A DNA stretch of 64,000 nucleotides from Natrialbaceae archaeon (GCA_003559215.1 PWMF01000058.1:56470-120469), one strand, 5' to 3'; shown: positions 50,373 to 59,672, numbered from the stretch's first letter. Notes: generated by a model from the sequence alone, not told the origin. Numbers and translations: made by a program.

Positions 50373-50858
50373 TTACAGCCAGACGCCGAGCTCCGCGACG
50401 TCGAACCCGCGGCGGGGGAGCTCGTAGAGCAGGAGGACGGCGACGGCGAGTTCGAGCCCCGTCACGAGCAGCGTTACCAGATCCGTCCGGCCGCTGCTCA
50501 CCGGGACCCCCGTCGGCAGGTCGAACTCCTTGCTCGAGAGCGGGTAAAACAGCGCGATGCCGCGCCTGCTGCCCGTGACGTCGAGGACGTAGTGGGTCAA
50601 CACGCCGATCCAGACGTACTCGAGGTTACCGAAGACAAAGGGGAAGGCGACGAACAGCGCCAGCACGGGGAGGTTGTGCAGCGTCTTGCGGTGGCGGCCG
50701 AATGCGGTGTCGACGTCCGGGAAGAGCGCGCCCAGCGTCACCGGGACCGTGATCGCGATGACTGACTCGAGGGTCCCTAGATCTCCCGCGGGCTCGAGCA
50801 GGACTCCGAGCCCGACGCTCAGCAGAACGGCGTTGAGCACGTGTCCCCGCTTGTTCAT
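50373..50858 (-). CDS. Membrane-bound metal-dependent hydrolase (YdjM/DUF457 family)
   Basis: 161 aa from the ATG at 50858. Typical motifs: MNKRGHVLNAVLLS (His7), LFPDVDTAFGRHRKTLHNLPVL (metal-binding Asp and His, about 43-63) and the later LTHYVLDVTGSRRGIALFYPL. Four to five membrane helices. The family is annotated as inner-membrane metal hydrolases; physiological role is not established. It lies between the palindromic element and the TnpB-type relic near cinA. Confidence 0.88.
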   Translation of the reverse strand: MNKRGHVLNAVLLSVGLGVLLEPAGDLGTLESVIAITVPVTLGALFPDVDTAFGRHRKTLHNLPVLALFVAFPFVFGNLEYVWIGVLTHYVLDVTGSRRGIALFYPLSSKEFDLPTGVPVSSGRTDLVTLLVTGLELAVAVLLLYELPRRGFDVAELGVWL

Positions 50859-50964
50859 AGGGGGAGTCGCGGGGGGACCCTCGAATAGTTTTCTCTCGAG
50901 GACGGTCAGCGTCGGCGAGGGGTCGGCCCTCGCGACTCGCTCGGTCGTTACAGAGAACCAGCGC

Positions 50965-51000
50965 GAAAGGCCACGACTGAAGTCGTGGGAGGACGTCAGT
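50965..51000. mobile_element. Relic of IS200/IS605 (TnpB-type) element end
   Basis: GAAAGG-CCACGACT-GA-AGTCGTGG-GAGGACGTCAGT. The hairpin CCACGACT/AGTCGTGG followed by GAGGACGTCA is, from memory, the hallmark right end of haloarchaeal IS1341/TnpB-type elements, where it also forms the 3' part of the overlapping omega-type RNA. No tnpB reading frame is present here, and the sequence overlaps the stop codon of cinA (50996-50998). Confidence 0.6.
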
Positions 51001-51514
51001 CCCGAACTTCCGCGACGGCCGCGAGCAGCTCCTCGAGGGCTCGGTCGACGGTCTTCGCTCGTACCGTCGCGCGATCGCCGTCGAACTCGTATCGGGAGAC
51101 GCTCGCGAACGAGGACTGAGTCCCCCACGGGCCGGCATAGGAGATACCGATGTAGACCGTGCCGACCGGATCGTCCTCGGTACCGCCGGTGGGCCCGGCG
51201 ACGCCGGTCGTCGCGATTCCCCAGTTCGTATCCGTCACGTCGCGGATCCCCTGGGCCATCTCGCGGGCGACCGGCTCCGAGACGGCGCCGTGCTCGTCGA
51301 GTGCCTCGCGGCTAACCCCGAGATGGCGCCGCTTGGCGTCGTAGGCGTAGGTCGTCAGCCCCGAGTCGAAGTAGTCGCTGGCGCCCGGAACGGCCGTGAT
51401 CGCGGCGCCGATCAACCCGCCCGTACACGACTCGGCGACGGCGAGACTGTCGCCGACGTCCCGCATCGCGTCGGCGACGTCCATCGGCAGCTCGCGGTCG
51501 ATGTCGTCGTTCAT
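50996..51514 (-). CDS. CinA C-terminal domain family protein (nicotinamide-nucleotide amidohydrolase)
   Basis: 172 aa from the ATG at 51514. Stand-alone CinA C-terminal/PncC domain: VAESCTGGLIGAAITAVPGASDYFDSGL (read in parts, about 26-53), YAYDAKRRHLGVS, HGAVSEPVAREMA and ATTGVAGPTGGTEDDPVGTVYIG. It should deamidate nicotinamide mononucleotide to nicotinate mononucleotide in pyridine-nucleotide recycling. The stop codon lies within a TnpB-type end relic. A longer upstream frame exists but is not supported by the family. Confidence 0.9.
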   Translation of the reverse strand: MNDDIDRELPMDVADAMRDVGDSLAVAESCTGGLIGAAITAVPGASDYFDSGLTTYAYDAKRRHLGVSREALDEHGAVSEPVAREMAQGIRDVTDTNWGIATTGVAGPTGGTEDDPVGTVYIGISYAGPWGTQSSFASVSRYEFDGDRATVRAKTVDRALEELLAAVAEVRD

Positions 51515-51613
51515 ATCCGGTCCGAGGTGCCGGGTCCGTTTCAAAGCCGGGGTTGCGCTGCCGGGACGTTCCCGCCCGAGAGCGGGCCTCGAGCGCGCGA
51601 CGAAAGAACGACG

Positions 51614-52738
51614 ATGTGCGAGCACCCAGTGAGCCCCATGGAGTACGAGACGCCGCTGTTCTTTCGCGTGATGCAGTACGCCGACCGGGCCGACCGGGAC
51701 GTGATCGACATGGTCAGCGGGAACCCCGACTGGGAGCCCCCGGAGGCGCTTCGGGACGGATTGCGCGAGTACGCCGACCTCGAGCCCGACCAGTTTCAGT
51801 ACCCGCCCAGCGAGGGGCTGCGAGAGCTGCGCGAGGAGATCGCCGCCCGACGGAACGTCGACGCCGAGCAGATCGTCGTCACTAACGGCGCGGGGGAGGC
51901 GAACTACCTCGCGATGGCGCGGGCCCTCGAGCGCGACCGCGGCGACGAGATCGTGTTGACCGATCCCGTCTACCCCTACTACCCCGGAAAGACGACGATG
52001 CTGGGGGGCACCCAGCGGTTCGTCGCTGCCGACGAGGCGGGCCAGCTCGATCCGGCCGACATTCGCGCGGCGGCGAGCGAGGAGACCGCCGCGATCGTCG
52101 TCAACTCACCGAACAACCCGACAGGAGCGGTCTACCCCGAGGAAACGATTCGAGAACTCGTCGAAATCGCCGAGGAGCACGACGCCGTCCTCGTCAGCGA
52201 CGAGGTGTACGACCACTTCGACCTCTCTGGGCGGTTCGCTTCCGCGTTAGGGATCGACTCCGATCACCGGATCGTCACCAACGCGTTCTCGAAGTCGATG
52301 GCGATCACCGGCTTCCGGGTCGGCTACGCGATCTTTCCCCCGGAGCTCGTCGAGAACGCCAAGAGCCGCCACATGCTGGTCAACGTCGCCGGCAGCCGCC
52401 CCTCGCAGTACGCGGTTCTGCGAGCGCTTCGGGAGACCGAGCCGGAGTACTACGAGCGGAGCCGGAAACTGCTGGCCGAGCGGGTCGAGACGTTCACCGA
52501 CGCGCTCGAGGCCGCGGGCGCCGACTACACCACGCCCCAGGGCTCGTTTTACGTGATGGCTCGCTTCGAGGACTACCCGGGGACCCTCGAGAACGCCGAG
52601 CGACTGATCGACGAGGCCGGCGTCGCCGGGATGCCCGGCGAGGCGTTCGGCGACTCCCGTGCCGACTGGCTCCGTTTCGCCCTCGTCACGCCCCGCGTCT
52701 CGGAGGCTGCGGATCGGCTCGCAGCGTACTTCGAATAG
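51614..52738 (+). CDS. Class I/II PLP-dependent aminotransferase
   Basis: 374 aa from the ATG at 51614; a second ATG at 51638 is possible. Fold-type I aminotransferase of the aspartate/alanine type: VSGNPDWEPP near the start, NGAGEANYLAMARAL, the NSPNNPTGAVYP motif, Asp in VSDEVYDHF and the PLP lysine in NAFSKSMAITGFRVGY. The motifs resemble aromatic or broad-specificity amino-acid aminotransferases; no substrate can be specified. Divergent from cinA with about 100 bp. Confidence 0.9.
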   Translation: MCEHPVSPMEYETPLFFRVMQYADRADRDVIDMVSGNPDWEPPEALRDGLREYADLEPDQFQYPPSEGLRELREEIAARRNVDAEQIVVTNGAGEANYLAMARALERDRGDEIVLTDPVYPYYPGKTTMLGGTQRFVAADEAGQLDPADIRAAASEETAAIVVNSPNNPTGAVYPEETIRELVEIAEEHDAVLVSDEVYDHFDLSGRFASALGIDSDHRIVTNAFSKSMAITGFRVGYAIFPPELVENAKSRHMLVNVAGSRPSQYAVLRALRETEPEYYERSRKLLAERVETFTDALEAAGADYTTPQGSFYVMARFEDYPGTLENAERLIDEAGVAGMPGEAFGDSRADWLRFALVTPRVSEAADRLAAYFE

Positions 52739-52841
52739 CCACCGTTCCCAACTTTTCCACCTATTTGAGAATAGCTACAATAGCCCCATCACAAAGCTGC
52801 CGCTCCGAGGGCTCGAGTATCGCGGACGAAAATTCGGTCGT

Positions 52842-53093
52842 CTATCGGAGGGAGCCGCTCCAGGCGCAGTCCGCACACGCGAACAGCCCCGCACCGTTGA
52901 CGGTTTCGCCGCCGCAGTCGGGACAGTCCGTCGAACCGGCAGCGCCGACCGCGCCAGTCGGGTTGTCGGGCCGGAGGACGCCGCGGGCGTTCGCCTGCGG
53001 AAGGGTCAGTCCCCGTTCGTCGCCGTCGTATGGGAACGGGCGGTCGTTCGTGCTCGATTCGTCGGGTCGGGGTTCGGCGAGTTGTGCGTTCAT
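52842..53093 (-). CDS. Small zinc-ribbon protein
   Basis: 83 aa from the ATG at 53093. The likely promoter (TTTAATGC, about 53153-53160 on the minus strand) lies downstream of an alternative in-frame ATG at 53156, which therefore probably is not transcribed. The N-terminal half is polar (LAEPRPDESSTNDRPFPYDGDERGL) and the C-terminal 35 residues carry a ribbon: CPDCGGETVNGAGLFACADCAW. Compact single-ribbon proteins like this are common in haloarchaea; function unknown. Confidence 0.65.
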   Translation of the reverse strand: MNAQLAEPRPDESSTNDRPFPYDGDERGLTLPQANARGVLRPDNPTGAVGAAGSTDCPDCGGETVNGAGLFACADCAWSGSLR

Positions 53094-53309
53094 GATCGGA
53101 ACGTTCGAAGCGCCACCACCAGCTTCGGACACGTGTTCCGATGCTGGCATCGGCATTAAATGCTGCTACTAATATGAATATACAGATAAGGAGGCTCTTA
53201 ACACCTTATATTCGGTCTATAATGTTGGTATGGTTCACAGGTCGTCGGCCCACACGGTCCCCCGTTCGAGACCGACGGGTACTCGTGTGCGCGCCGGAAA
53301 CCGGACCGC

Positions 53310-54458
53310 ATGAGCGGAATCGACGTCGAGCCGGTCGACGAGGCGGACGAAGACAACGCGGGGGGTACCGACGACGGGGACCACACGATCGAGGTGACGC
53401 CGACGGAGTCGGTCGGCGAGGACGAGGAGACGATCTCGGTCCGTCCGTCAGACGACGACATCGAGGGACCGGACTACGTGCTCTACGGCGGGAAGGGAGG
53501 CGTCGGGAAAACGACGATGGCGGCCGCGACCGCGCTCGACAGCGCCCGCGGCGGCGTCTCGACGCTCGTCGTCTCGACGGATCCGGCCCACTCGCTGTCG
53601 GACACCTACGAGACCGACATTCCGTCCGAGCCGGCCCGGATCCGGGAGGACATCCCGCTGTACGCCGCCGAGATCGACCCCGAGGCCGCCGTCGACGACG
53701 GGTTCGCGGCCCAGGCCCAAGCGCAGGAAGAGGGAGCCGGCATGTTCGGCGGTCTCGAGGGGATGTTCGGCGAGGACTCCCCGATGGAGTCGCTGCTTGG
53801 CGGGCCGATGCCGGGCTCGGACGAGGCTGCCGCGATGCAACTGCTGCTCGAGTACCTGGACGACGATCGGTTCGAACGGGTCGTCGTCGACACGGCGCCG
53901 ACGGGCCACACCCTGCGCTTGCTTCAGCTCCCCGAACTCATGGACACGATGATGGGTCGGATCATGAAATTCCGCCAGCGGATCGGCGGGATGCTCGACG
54001 GGATGAAGGGGATGTTCGGCGGCGAGGAGATGCCCCAGGAGGAACCCAACCTCGAAAACCTCGAAGAGCTCCGCGAGCGCATCGAGCGGCTCCGGGCCGC
54101 CCTGCGCGATCCCGCCCGGACGGACTTCCGGATCGTACTCGTTCCCGAGGAGATGAGCGTCCTCGAGTCCAAACGGCTGCGCGAACAGCTCGATGAGTTC
54201 GGGATCCCGGTCGGCACCGTCGTCGTCAATCGCGTGATGGAGCCCCTCTCCGACGTCACCGACGACGTCGAGGGCGACTTCCTGCAGCCCGACCTCGAGC
54301 GCTGCGAGTTCTGCCAGCGCCGCTGGGACGTCCAGCAGTCGGCCCTGGCGGAAGCCCAGGAGCTGTTCCGCGGGACCGACGTCCGGCGGGTCCCGCTGTT
54401 CGCCGACGAGGTCCAGGGCGAGGGGATGCTCGAGGTCGTCGCGGCCTGTCTCCGGTAG
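53310..54458 (+). CDS. ArsA/Get3 family ATPase
   Basis: 382 aa. N-terminal 55 residues are acidic and disordered; then the deviant P-loop GGKGGVGKTT (about 60-69), switch I region STDPAHSLSD (about 89-98), VVVDTAPTGHTLRLL (switch II) and the CxxC in ERCEFCQRRW near residue 330, equivalent to the zinc-mediated dimer interface of Get3. A Gly/Met-rich segment (about 140-185 and 225-245: AGMFGGLEGMFG, GGMLDGMKGMFGGEEM) resembles the methionine-rich substrate-binding groove of Get3. It may target tail-anchored proteins or act as an arsenite-type ATPase; no ars genes are nearby. Confidence 0.9.
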   Translation: MSGIDVEPVDEADEDNAGGTDDGDHTIEVTPTESVGEDEETISVRPSDDDIEGPDYVLYGGKGGVGKTTMAAATALDSARGGVSTLVVSTDPAHSLSDTYETDIPSEPARIREDIPLYAAEIDPEAAVDDGFAAQAQAQEEGAGMFGGLEGMFGEDSPMESLLGGPMPGSDEAAAMQLLLEYLDDDRFERVVVDTAPTGHTLRLLQLPELMDTMMGRIMKFRQRIGGMLDGMKGMFGGEEMPQEEPNLENLEELRERIERLRAALRDPARTDFRIVLVPEEMSVLESKRLREQLDEFGIPVGTVVVNRVMEPLSDVTDDVEGDFLQPDLERCEFCQRRWDVQQSALAEAQELFRGTDVRRVPLFADEVQGEGMLEVVAACLR

Positions 54459-54617
54459 GTCTCTCTCGAGCGGTCTCCGTGAGCCGAGTACCGGCTCGAA
54501 CGCCGGTTTCACTCCGTCCGTAGCACGAGACGACTGATTCGCTCGAGTGCGCTCTCGACCCGGAAATCGGTCTGGTAACCGTGCGACTTTTTTCAACCAC
54601 GTAAAAATACAGGGCCG

Positions 54618-55343
54618 ATGACAACGAAACTCCAACGGAAGAACTCCGTCGACACGATGGCCGAGGCGTTCGGGTGGCTCAAACGCAGTCCGGAGCTGAT
54701 ACTTCTGTTCCTGGTCGTCGGTCTCGTCGACGGGCTGGGAGAGGTATCGTTTCTGTTCGGACTGCTGGGATCCCTGTTGCTCATCGTCGCCGACGCGATC
54801 GCTCACCGCTTCGCGTACGCCGAGGTGAAAGGCAGAGCGACGTCGATCGGCGAGGAGATCGAACACGTCCTCGGACGACTGCTGTCGCTGGTCGGTGCAA
54901 CGCTGATCTACTTCGTGGCGGTCGCGATCGGGCTCGTCCTGTTGATCCTCCCCGGAATCTACCTCGCGATTCGGCTCTCGCTTGCCTTCCCCGCTATCGT
55001 CATCGACGACGAGAACGCGTTCGACGGGCTCGGGACGAGCTGGAACGTCGCCAAGGGGAACCTGCTGAAACTGCTGGGAATCTCCCTGCTCGCGTTCGTG
55101 GTCATCTTCTCGACGACGCTCGTCGTCGCGATCTTCGGAGCGCTGTTCGAGTCGGCTGCTGTCATCGCCGTCGTCAGCGCCGTCATCACGGCCGTCATCT
55201 CGCCGATCGTCCAGCTGTCGTACGCCCGGGTCTACCTCGAGAACCGTCCCGGTTCCGAGCCCGAGTCGGTCGATCGGGACGACGACCCGTGGGGATCGAC
55301 GGGGAACGGGACGCGAACGAACGCCGAAGACGCCAACTGGTGA
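54618..55343 (+). CDS. Six-helix membrane protein, function unknown
   Basis: 241 aa. Five or six transmembrane segments (about 25-50, 55-75, 95-115, 120-140, 150-175, 185-210) and a polar C-terminal tail. Region FPAIVIDDENAFDGLGTSWNVAKGN (read in parts) resembles the YciC/glycerophosphoryl-diester-phosphodiesterase membrane-domain type of family. It follows the Get3-like gene by about 160 bp on the same strand with a T-rich spacer. Function unknown. Confidence 0.75.
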   Translation: MTTKLQRKNSVDTMAEAFGWLKRSPELILLFLVVGLVDGLGEVSFLFGLLGSLLLIVADAIAHRFAYAEVKGRATSIGEEIEHVLGRLLSLVGATLIYFVAVAIGLVLLILPGIYLAIRLSLAFPAIVIDDENAFDGLGTSWNVAKGNLLKLLGISLLAFVVIFSTTLVVAIFGALFESAAVIAVVSAVITAVISPIVQLSYARVYLENRPGSEPESVDRDDDPWGSTGNGTRTNAEDANW

Positions 55344-55378
55344 GGACGGCGCTCGGTCGGACTTCGAGAGCTCGGACG

Positions 55379-55852
55379 CTACGTCCCGCTTTCTTCGTTC
55401 GTGGGCACGACCGTCACCGGCCGATCGCTGTCGAGTATCACCCCCTGCGCGACGCTGCCGAACAGCACCTTCCCGACGGGCGAGCGCTTCTGGATCCCGA
55501 TGACGATCGCGTCGCTGTCCCTCTCGCTCGCGGCCGTGAGAATCGTCTCGGCGGGCTCCCCGATCGACTCGTGGACCTCGTAGTCGACGCCGCTCTCCTC
55601 GAGTAGCTCCGTGACGAGCTCGGCGGCGTCGGGCAGTTTCGTCCGCTTTCGGAGGTTCTCGTCCATCTGTTCGGCGTACTCCTCGGAGAACCCGCCCGCG
55701 GCCCACTCGGCGTCGGGACCAGACACCCCCTCGTGAACGTGGAGGACGTCGACCGTGATCTCGTCGTTGGCGTGGGGTAACTCGAGGACGGCCTCGGCCT
55801 GCGCGCGAGCGCGGGCCTCGCTGTCGTCGATCGGCAACAGAACGCGGTACAT
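55379..55852 (-). CDS. Universal stress protein (UspA family)
   Basis: 157 aa from the ATG at 55852 (MYRVLLPIDDS); the upstream extension of nine residues is unlikely. The ATP-binding signature is VIGIQKRSPVGKVLFGSVAQ (about 122-141), very similar to the other Usp in the window (VVGGRKRSPAGKAVFGSTAQ), so the two may be recent paralogs. Monocistronic, converging with the membrane-protein gene. Confidence 0.88.
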   Translation of the reverse strand: MYRVLLPIDDSEARARAQAEAVLELPHANDEITVDVLHVHEGVSGPDAEWAAGGFSEEYAEQMDENLRKRTKLPDAAELVTELLEESGVDYEVHESIGEPAETILTAASERDSDAIVIGIQKRSPVGKVLFGSVAQGVILDSDRPVTVVPTNEESGT

Positions 55853-55903
55853 GGACGGAGGTTCGCCCGCCGAGCCCATAGTGGTTCGTTCTTCGAGTCG
55901 GGC

Positions 55904-57100
55904 TCAATCGTCCATCGCAGGGTCGTCGACGGGCGGATCGCTCCGGACGGCGACGACCAGCAGGCCCGCGGCGGCGACGCAGCCGGCGCCGAGCAGCCAC
56001 CACGAGGCCCGGTAGCCGACGACGTCGGCGAGGTAGCCAAAGGCGGGCGGAGCGACGATCGACCCGGCGACCAGCGCGAGCTGTCCGCCCGCGGTCGCCC
56101 CGCCCATCTCTTCGCTCCCGACTAGCGTCGCCATACAGGAGTAGTAGACGCCCGTGTTCCCGAGGACGAAAAAGCCCAGTGCCGCGAACGCGACCGCGGA
56201 GCCGATCGGGCTCGAGGTTGCGGCGACGACCGCGAACAGGACGGCGCTGGCGAGCGCCTGGACGATCAGGATCGACCCGATTCGACGCTGGGGGTCGCCC
56301 GGGAGCGCGTCGCTCAGCCAGCCGGTCGCGAGTCGGCCCGCGCTGCCGAACAGCTGGACGGTCGCGAGGACGACCCCGCCGAACGCGACCGAGGCGCCGA
56401 CCTCTTCCTGGACGAACAGGACGGTGTAGCCGGTCGTGGTGAAAAGCGCTGCGCCGAGGAAAAACCCCGCTGCGACCAGCCAGCGGTAGGGTCGATTCTG
56501 CGATAGCGCCCGGAAGTCGGGGTACTCCGCGGTCCCGCCGCCACCGGAGCCGTCGTACAGCACCGCGAAAACGAGGGCGACGACGAGGCTGACGCCCGCG
56601 GCGACGAGAAAGCCCGCCTGCCAGAAGAGGACGCCGGCCAACCCGGTCACGAGCAGGGCGCTGATCCCGCTGCCGGCGGTGACCCCGACCTGCTTGATCC
56701 CGACTGCGAGGTTCTGTCGGCCCGCGGCGACGTTGTCGTAGACGGCCTTGTTCGTTCCCGGGATCGCGCTCGCGTACGTCGAGCCCAGAAAGAACGCGGC
56801 GACGAGCAGCAGGGCGACCGACGGCGCGCCGGCGACGAACGTCGCGCCCGCGGCGAGTCCGACGAGTCCGAGCACGAGCGATCGGTACTCCCCGAATCGA
56901 TCGATCAGCGCGCCGACCGGAAGGAGAAAGACCGCGTAGCCGAGCGTCAGGGCGGTGACGACGAACCCGACCTGAAACCGGGAGAGGCCGAACTCCGCGC
57001 GGAAGAAGGGCGTCGCCGCAAAGACGGTGTAGTAACAGACGCTCGCGGCGACCTGCCAGAGCGCGATCAGCGAGACCGTTCGCCAGTAGGACCGATCCAT
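55904..57100 (-). CDS. Major facilitator superfamily transporter
   Basis: 398 aa, twelve transmembrane segments. MFS motif A appears as GALIDRFGEYRSL after TM2 and a second one as GWLSDALPGDPQRRIG after TM8. A Gly-rich cytoplasmic linker (DGSGGGGTAEYPDF) separates the two halves. The pattern is that of small-molecule or organic-acid carriers (YbfB/CynX-like); the substrate is not evident. It is monocistronic, 51 bp upstream of a Usp gene on the same strand. Confidence 0.88.
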   Translation of the reverse strand: MDRSYWRTVSLIALWQVAASVCYYTVFAATPFFRAEFGLSRFQVGFVVTALTLGYAVFLLPVGALIDRFGEYRSLVLGLVGLAAGATFVAGAPSVALLLVAAFFLGSTYASAIPGTNKAVYDNVAAGRQNLAVGIKQVGVTAGSGISALLVTGLAGVLFWQAGFLVAAGVSLVVALVFAVLYDGSGGGGTAEYPDFRALSQNRPYRWLVAAGFFLGAALFTTTGYTVLFVQEEVGASVAFGGVVLATVQLFGSAGRLATGWLSDALPGDPQRRIGSILIVQALASAVLFAVVAATSSPIGSAVAFAALGFFVLGNTGVYYSCMATLVGSEEMGGATAGGQLALVAGSIVAPPAFGYLADVVGYRASWWLLGAGCVAAAGLLVVAVRSDPPVDDPAMDD

Positions 57101-57187
57101 CGACCGCGCCTTTCCGACGGGGCCGCTTTACCGTGACGGAACCGGCGGACGGCGCGGCGTTCTCGAGTCCCGGCGCGTCCCGACACC

Positions 57188-57574
57188 TCAACCGTCCTCG
57201 TCGTCCCCGTTCCACTTGCCTCCCACGCGGTCGACGCCCATCATCGCCTCGCCCTCGTGTTCGGTGAACACGACCTTCATGTTCTCGCCGGGGATCTCGA
57301 GGGCGTCGCCGGCGTACGCCATCGTCTCGAGCGCGAACGCCCGCTTGCGCTCGAACGGGCGCCCGCGGCGGATCTCGGCGTCGAGAAAGAGTAGCGGTCC
57401 CTCGACCTCGCGGCCGAGGTGCATCGCCGAAGGCTCGTGCTCGCGGATCGTCACCGCGACGTGGCCCGCGGTCGTCTCCATCTCCTCGGTGTAGATCGCC
57501 GTCACTCGCTCCGCGAACGCCGTCCGTTCGTCGGCCGACAGCGACCGGGTCGTGTCGAACTGTAACAGGGGCAC
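57188..57574 (-). CDS. Tautomerase/MIF superfamily protein
   Basis: 128 aa. Begins MPLLQFDTTRSLSADERTAF, placing the catalytic Pro at position 2 after Met removal, as in 4-oxalocrotonate tautomerase-like enzymes. It is about twice the length of a minimal tautomerase, implying two fused units (EMETTAGHVAVTIREH and later ALEIPGENMKVVF). It may isomerise keto/enol acids; the physiological substrate is unknown. Monocistronic. Confidence 0.8.
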   Translation of the reverse strand: MPLLQFDTTRSLSADERTAFAERVTAIYTEEMETTAGHVAVTIREHEPSAMHLGREVEGPLLFLDAEIRRGRPFERKRAFALETMAYAGDALEIPGENMKVVFTEHEGEAMMGVDRVGGKWNGDDEDG

Positions 57575-57698
57575 GGCTCGAGTTCCGTCGCCTCGGAGAT
57601 GTAGGTTTCGACGGGTGCCGATCGACCCGCGACCGATCGCTCGCCCGCGCTCGGCCGAAACTGTCCAGTGTTAACATCCCGTCGACCGAATCTCCGCG

Positions 57699-57707
57699 TT
57701 TTTTAAT
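57699..57707 (+). promoter_or_regulatory. TATA-like box of the SLC13-type gene
   Basis: TTTTTTAAT is centred about 29 bp before the ATG at 57732, consistent with leaderless transcription. Confidence 0.5.
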
Positions 57708-57731
57708 CCCCGATTCGAAACGCTCGAGCAG

Positions 57732-59534
57732 ATGGTATCGAACTCTCTCGACAGGTGTCAGCTCGCTATACAGCGGTTCTGGGCGTATCTGTGGTTTCTC
57801 AACGAACAGACGAAAGCGTACCTCCGACTCGACGGGCGGGCGATCGCCGAGGATCTGGACGAGCTCTCGGCGGAGGAACGACGTGTCGCCGAGGAGGCGT
57901 TTACCGACGGCGGCCGCGACCCGAACGACGACCCCGAGGGCGGCGGGCTCGGCGGCGGAGACGACGGTAACGGCTCCGGCGGCGACGATCGGTCGCCCTT
58001 CGACGTCGGCGGCACCTACGAACTGCGACAGAAGATCGGGTTCGTTCTCGGACCGCTACTCTTCGCGGCGATCTTCGTCTCGCCGACGCCGGAGGGACTG
58101 ACCCCGGAGGGACAGGCGGTCGCCGCCGTCACCGCGTGGGTCGCCGTCTGGTGGATGTCGGAAGCGATTCCGATCCCGGCGACGTCGCTGCTCCCGGTCG
58201 TCCTCTTTCCGCTGACAGGCGCGTTGCCGGTCGCGGACACGACGCCCTCCTATGCCAGCCCGCTGATCTTCCTCTTCATGGGTGGCTTTTTCCTCGCGAT
58301 GGCGATGCAGCGCTGGGGGCTGCACCGACGGATCGCCCTGCGGACGATCAAGGCTGTCGGCACCGAACCCTCGCGGCTCATCCTCGGGTTCATGCTCGCA
58401 ACGGCGTTTCTCTCGATGTGGGTCTCCAACAGCGCGACGGTGATGATGATGGTGCCGATCGCGCTGGCGGTCATCTACCAGACCGCCGATCTCGTCGACG
58501 AGACGGGCCTCGAGATCGACACGAGCGAGGGGAACTTCTCGTTCGGCGTCGCCCTGATGCTCTGTATCGCCTACGGCGCCTCGGTCGGCGGCGTCGCGAC
58601 GCTCATCGGCACCCCGCCGAACATTCTCTTTGCGGGCCAGGCCGGCGAGCTGTTCGGAACGACGATCGGCTTCGCCGAGTGGATGCTCTACGGCGTCCCG
58701 ATCTCGATCGTCGGGCTCGTGACGGTCTACGTCTACGTGACCCGGCTCGCGATCTCGCCGCAGTTCGACGAGCTGCCGATCGGCTCCGAGACGATCGATC
58801 GCGAACTCGAGCGACTCGGGGCGATGAGCAGCCAGGAACGGATGGTGCTCGTCGTCTTCGTCGGAATGGCGCTGTCCTGGATCGGCGCGAGCCTGCTCGA
58901 GCCGACGCTCGGCATCGTGCCGCCGGAGGACGCCGACACGATCGTTGCTATCGGCGGCGCGCTCGTCCTCTTTACCCTGCCGACGACGACCGAGGACGGC
59001 GACCACACGTTCCTGCTCGACTGGACCAACGGCGTCGACATCCCTTGGGGCGTAATCCTCCTGTTCGGCGGCGGCCTCGCCATCGCCTCCGGGTTCGGTG
59101 ACACCGGGCTCGCGGCCTGGATCGGCGAACAGCTCGCCGCCCTCGAGGGCGTCTCGATGGTCCTCATCCTGCTGGCGGTCGTCTCGATGACGATCTTCCT
59201 GACCGAGGTCACCTCGAACACGGCGACGACGGCGATGCTGATGCCGATCCTGGCCGGCGTCGCGATCGGTATCGGCGTTCATCCCTACGGGCTGATGATC
59301 GCGGGCGCGACCGCCGCCTCGTTTGCGTTCATGCTCCCGGTCGCGACGCCGCCGAACGCCATCGTCTTCGGCAGCGGCTACATCTCCCTGCCGCAGATGG
59401 CTCGCGTCGGCGTCGGGCTCAACGTTATCGGCATTGTTCTGATCACGATCGTCGCGCTCCTGTGGCTTCCGATGGCCTGGGGGATCGACATCGGGACGCT
59501 GCCGACCGACTTCGCCGAAGCGTTCGACGGCTGA
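57732..59534 (+). CDS. SLC13/DASS family permease with extended N-terminus
   Basis: 600 aa, about 120 aa longer than a minimal DASS carrier. The first 95 residues are soluble: a helical part (YLWFLNEQTKAYLRLDGR, LDELSAEERRVAEEAF) and a Gly/Asp linker (GGGLGGGDDGNGSGGDD). About eleven or twelve helices follow, including a helical hairpin with SNSATVMMMVPIAL and its partner TSNTATTAMLMPILAG, the duplicated SNT signature that binds the carboxylate and sodium in VcINDY. It should import dicarboxylates or sulfate with sodium. Monocistronic. Confidence 0.9.
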   Translation: MVSNSLDRCQLAIQRFWAYLWFLNEQTKAYLRLDGRAIAEDLDELSAEERRVAEEAFTDGGRDPNDDPEGGGLGGGDDGNGSGGDDRSPFDVGGTYELRQKIGFVLGPLLFAAIFVSPTPEGLTPEGQAVAAVTAWVAVWWMSEAIPIPATSLLPVVLFPLTGALPVADTTPSYASPLIFLFMGGFFLAMAMQRWGLHRRIALRTIKAVGTEPSRLILGFMLATAFLSMWVSNSATVMMMVPIALAVIYQTADLVDETGLEIDTSEGNFSFGVALMLCIAYGASVGGVATLIGTPPNILFAGQAGELFGTTIGFAEWMLYGVPISIVGLVTVYVYVTRLAISPQFDELPIGSETIDRELERLGAMSSQERMVLVVFVGMALSWIGASLLEPTLGIVPPEDADTIVAIGGALVLFTLPTTTEDGDHTFLLDWTNGVDIPWGVILLFGGGLAIASGFGDTGLAAWIGEQLAALEGVSMVLILLAVVSMTIFLTEVTSNTATTAMLMPILAGVAIGIGVHPYGLMIAGATAASFAFMLPVATPPNAIVFGSGYISLPQMARVGVGLNVIGIVLITIVALLWLPMAWGIDIGTLPTDFAEAFDG

Positions 59535-59672
59535 GCTCGCGTTGTTTCTTTTACCCGACCGCAACGATCGACTGACGTCGTTGCCGAGTGCTCGACATCC
59601 GGAGCGAACGAGCCGTTCGAAGCCGTTCTCACCGACTGGGAACCGGAGCGCCATTCATCTCTCGCTCGGACA

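Noticed and set aside
53448..57677. A very long antisense reading frame (about 1,400 codons) on the minus strand.
   Set aside because: It overlaps Get3, the membrane protein, Usp, MFS and tautomerase genes, is extremely Arg/Pro-rich, and results from high-GC third positions; not a real gene.
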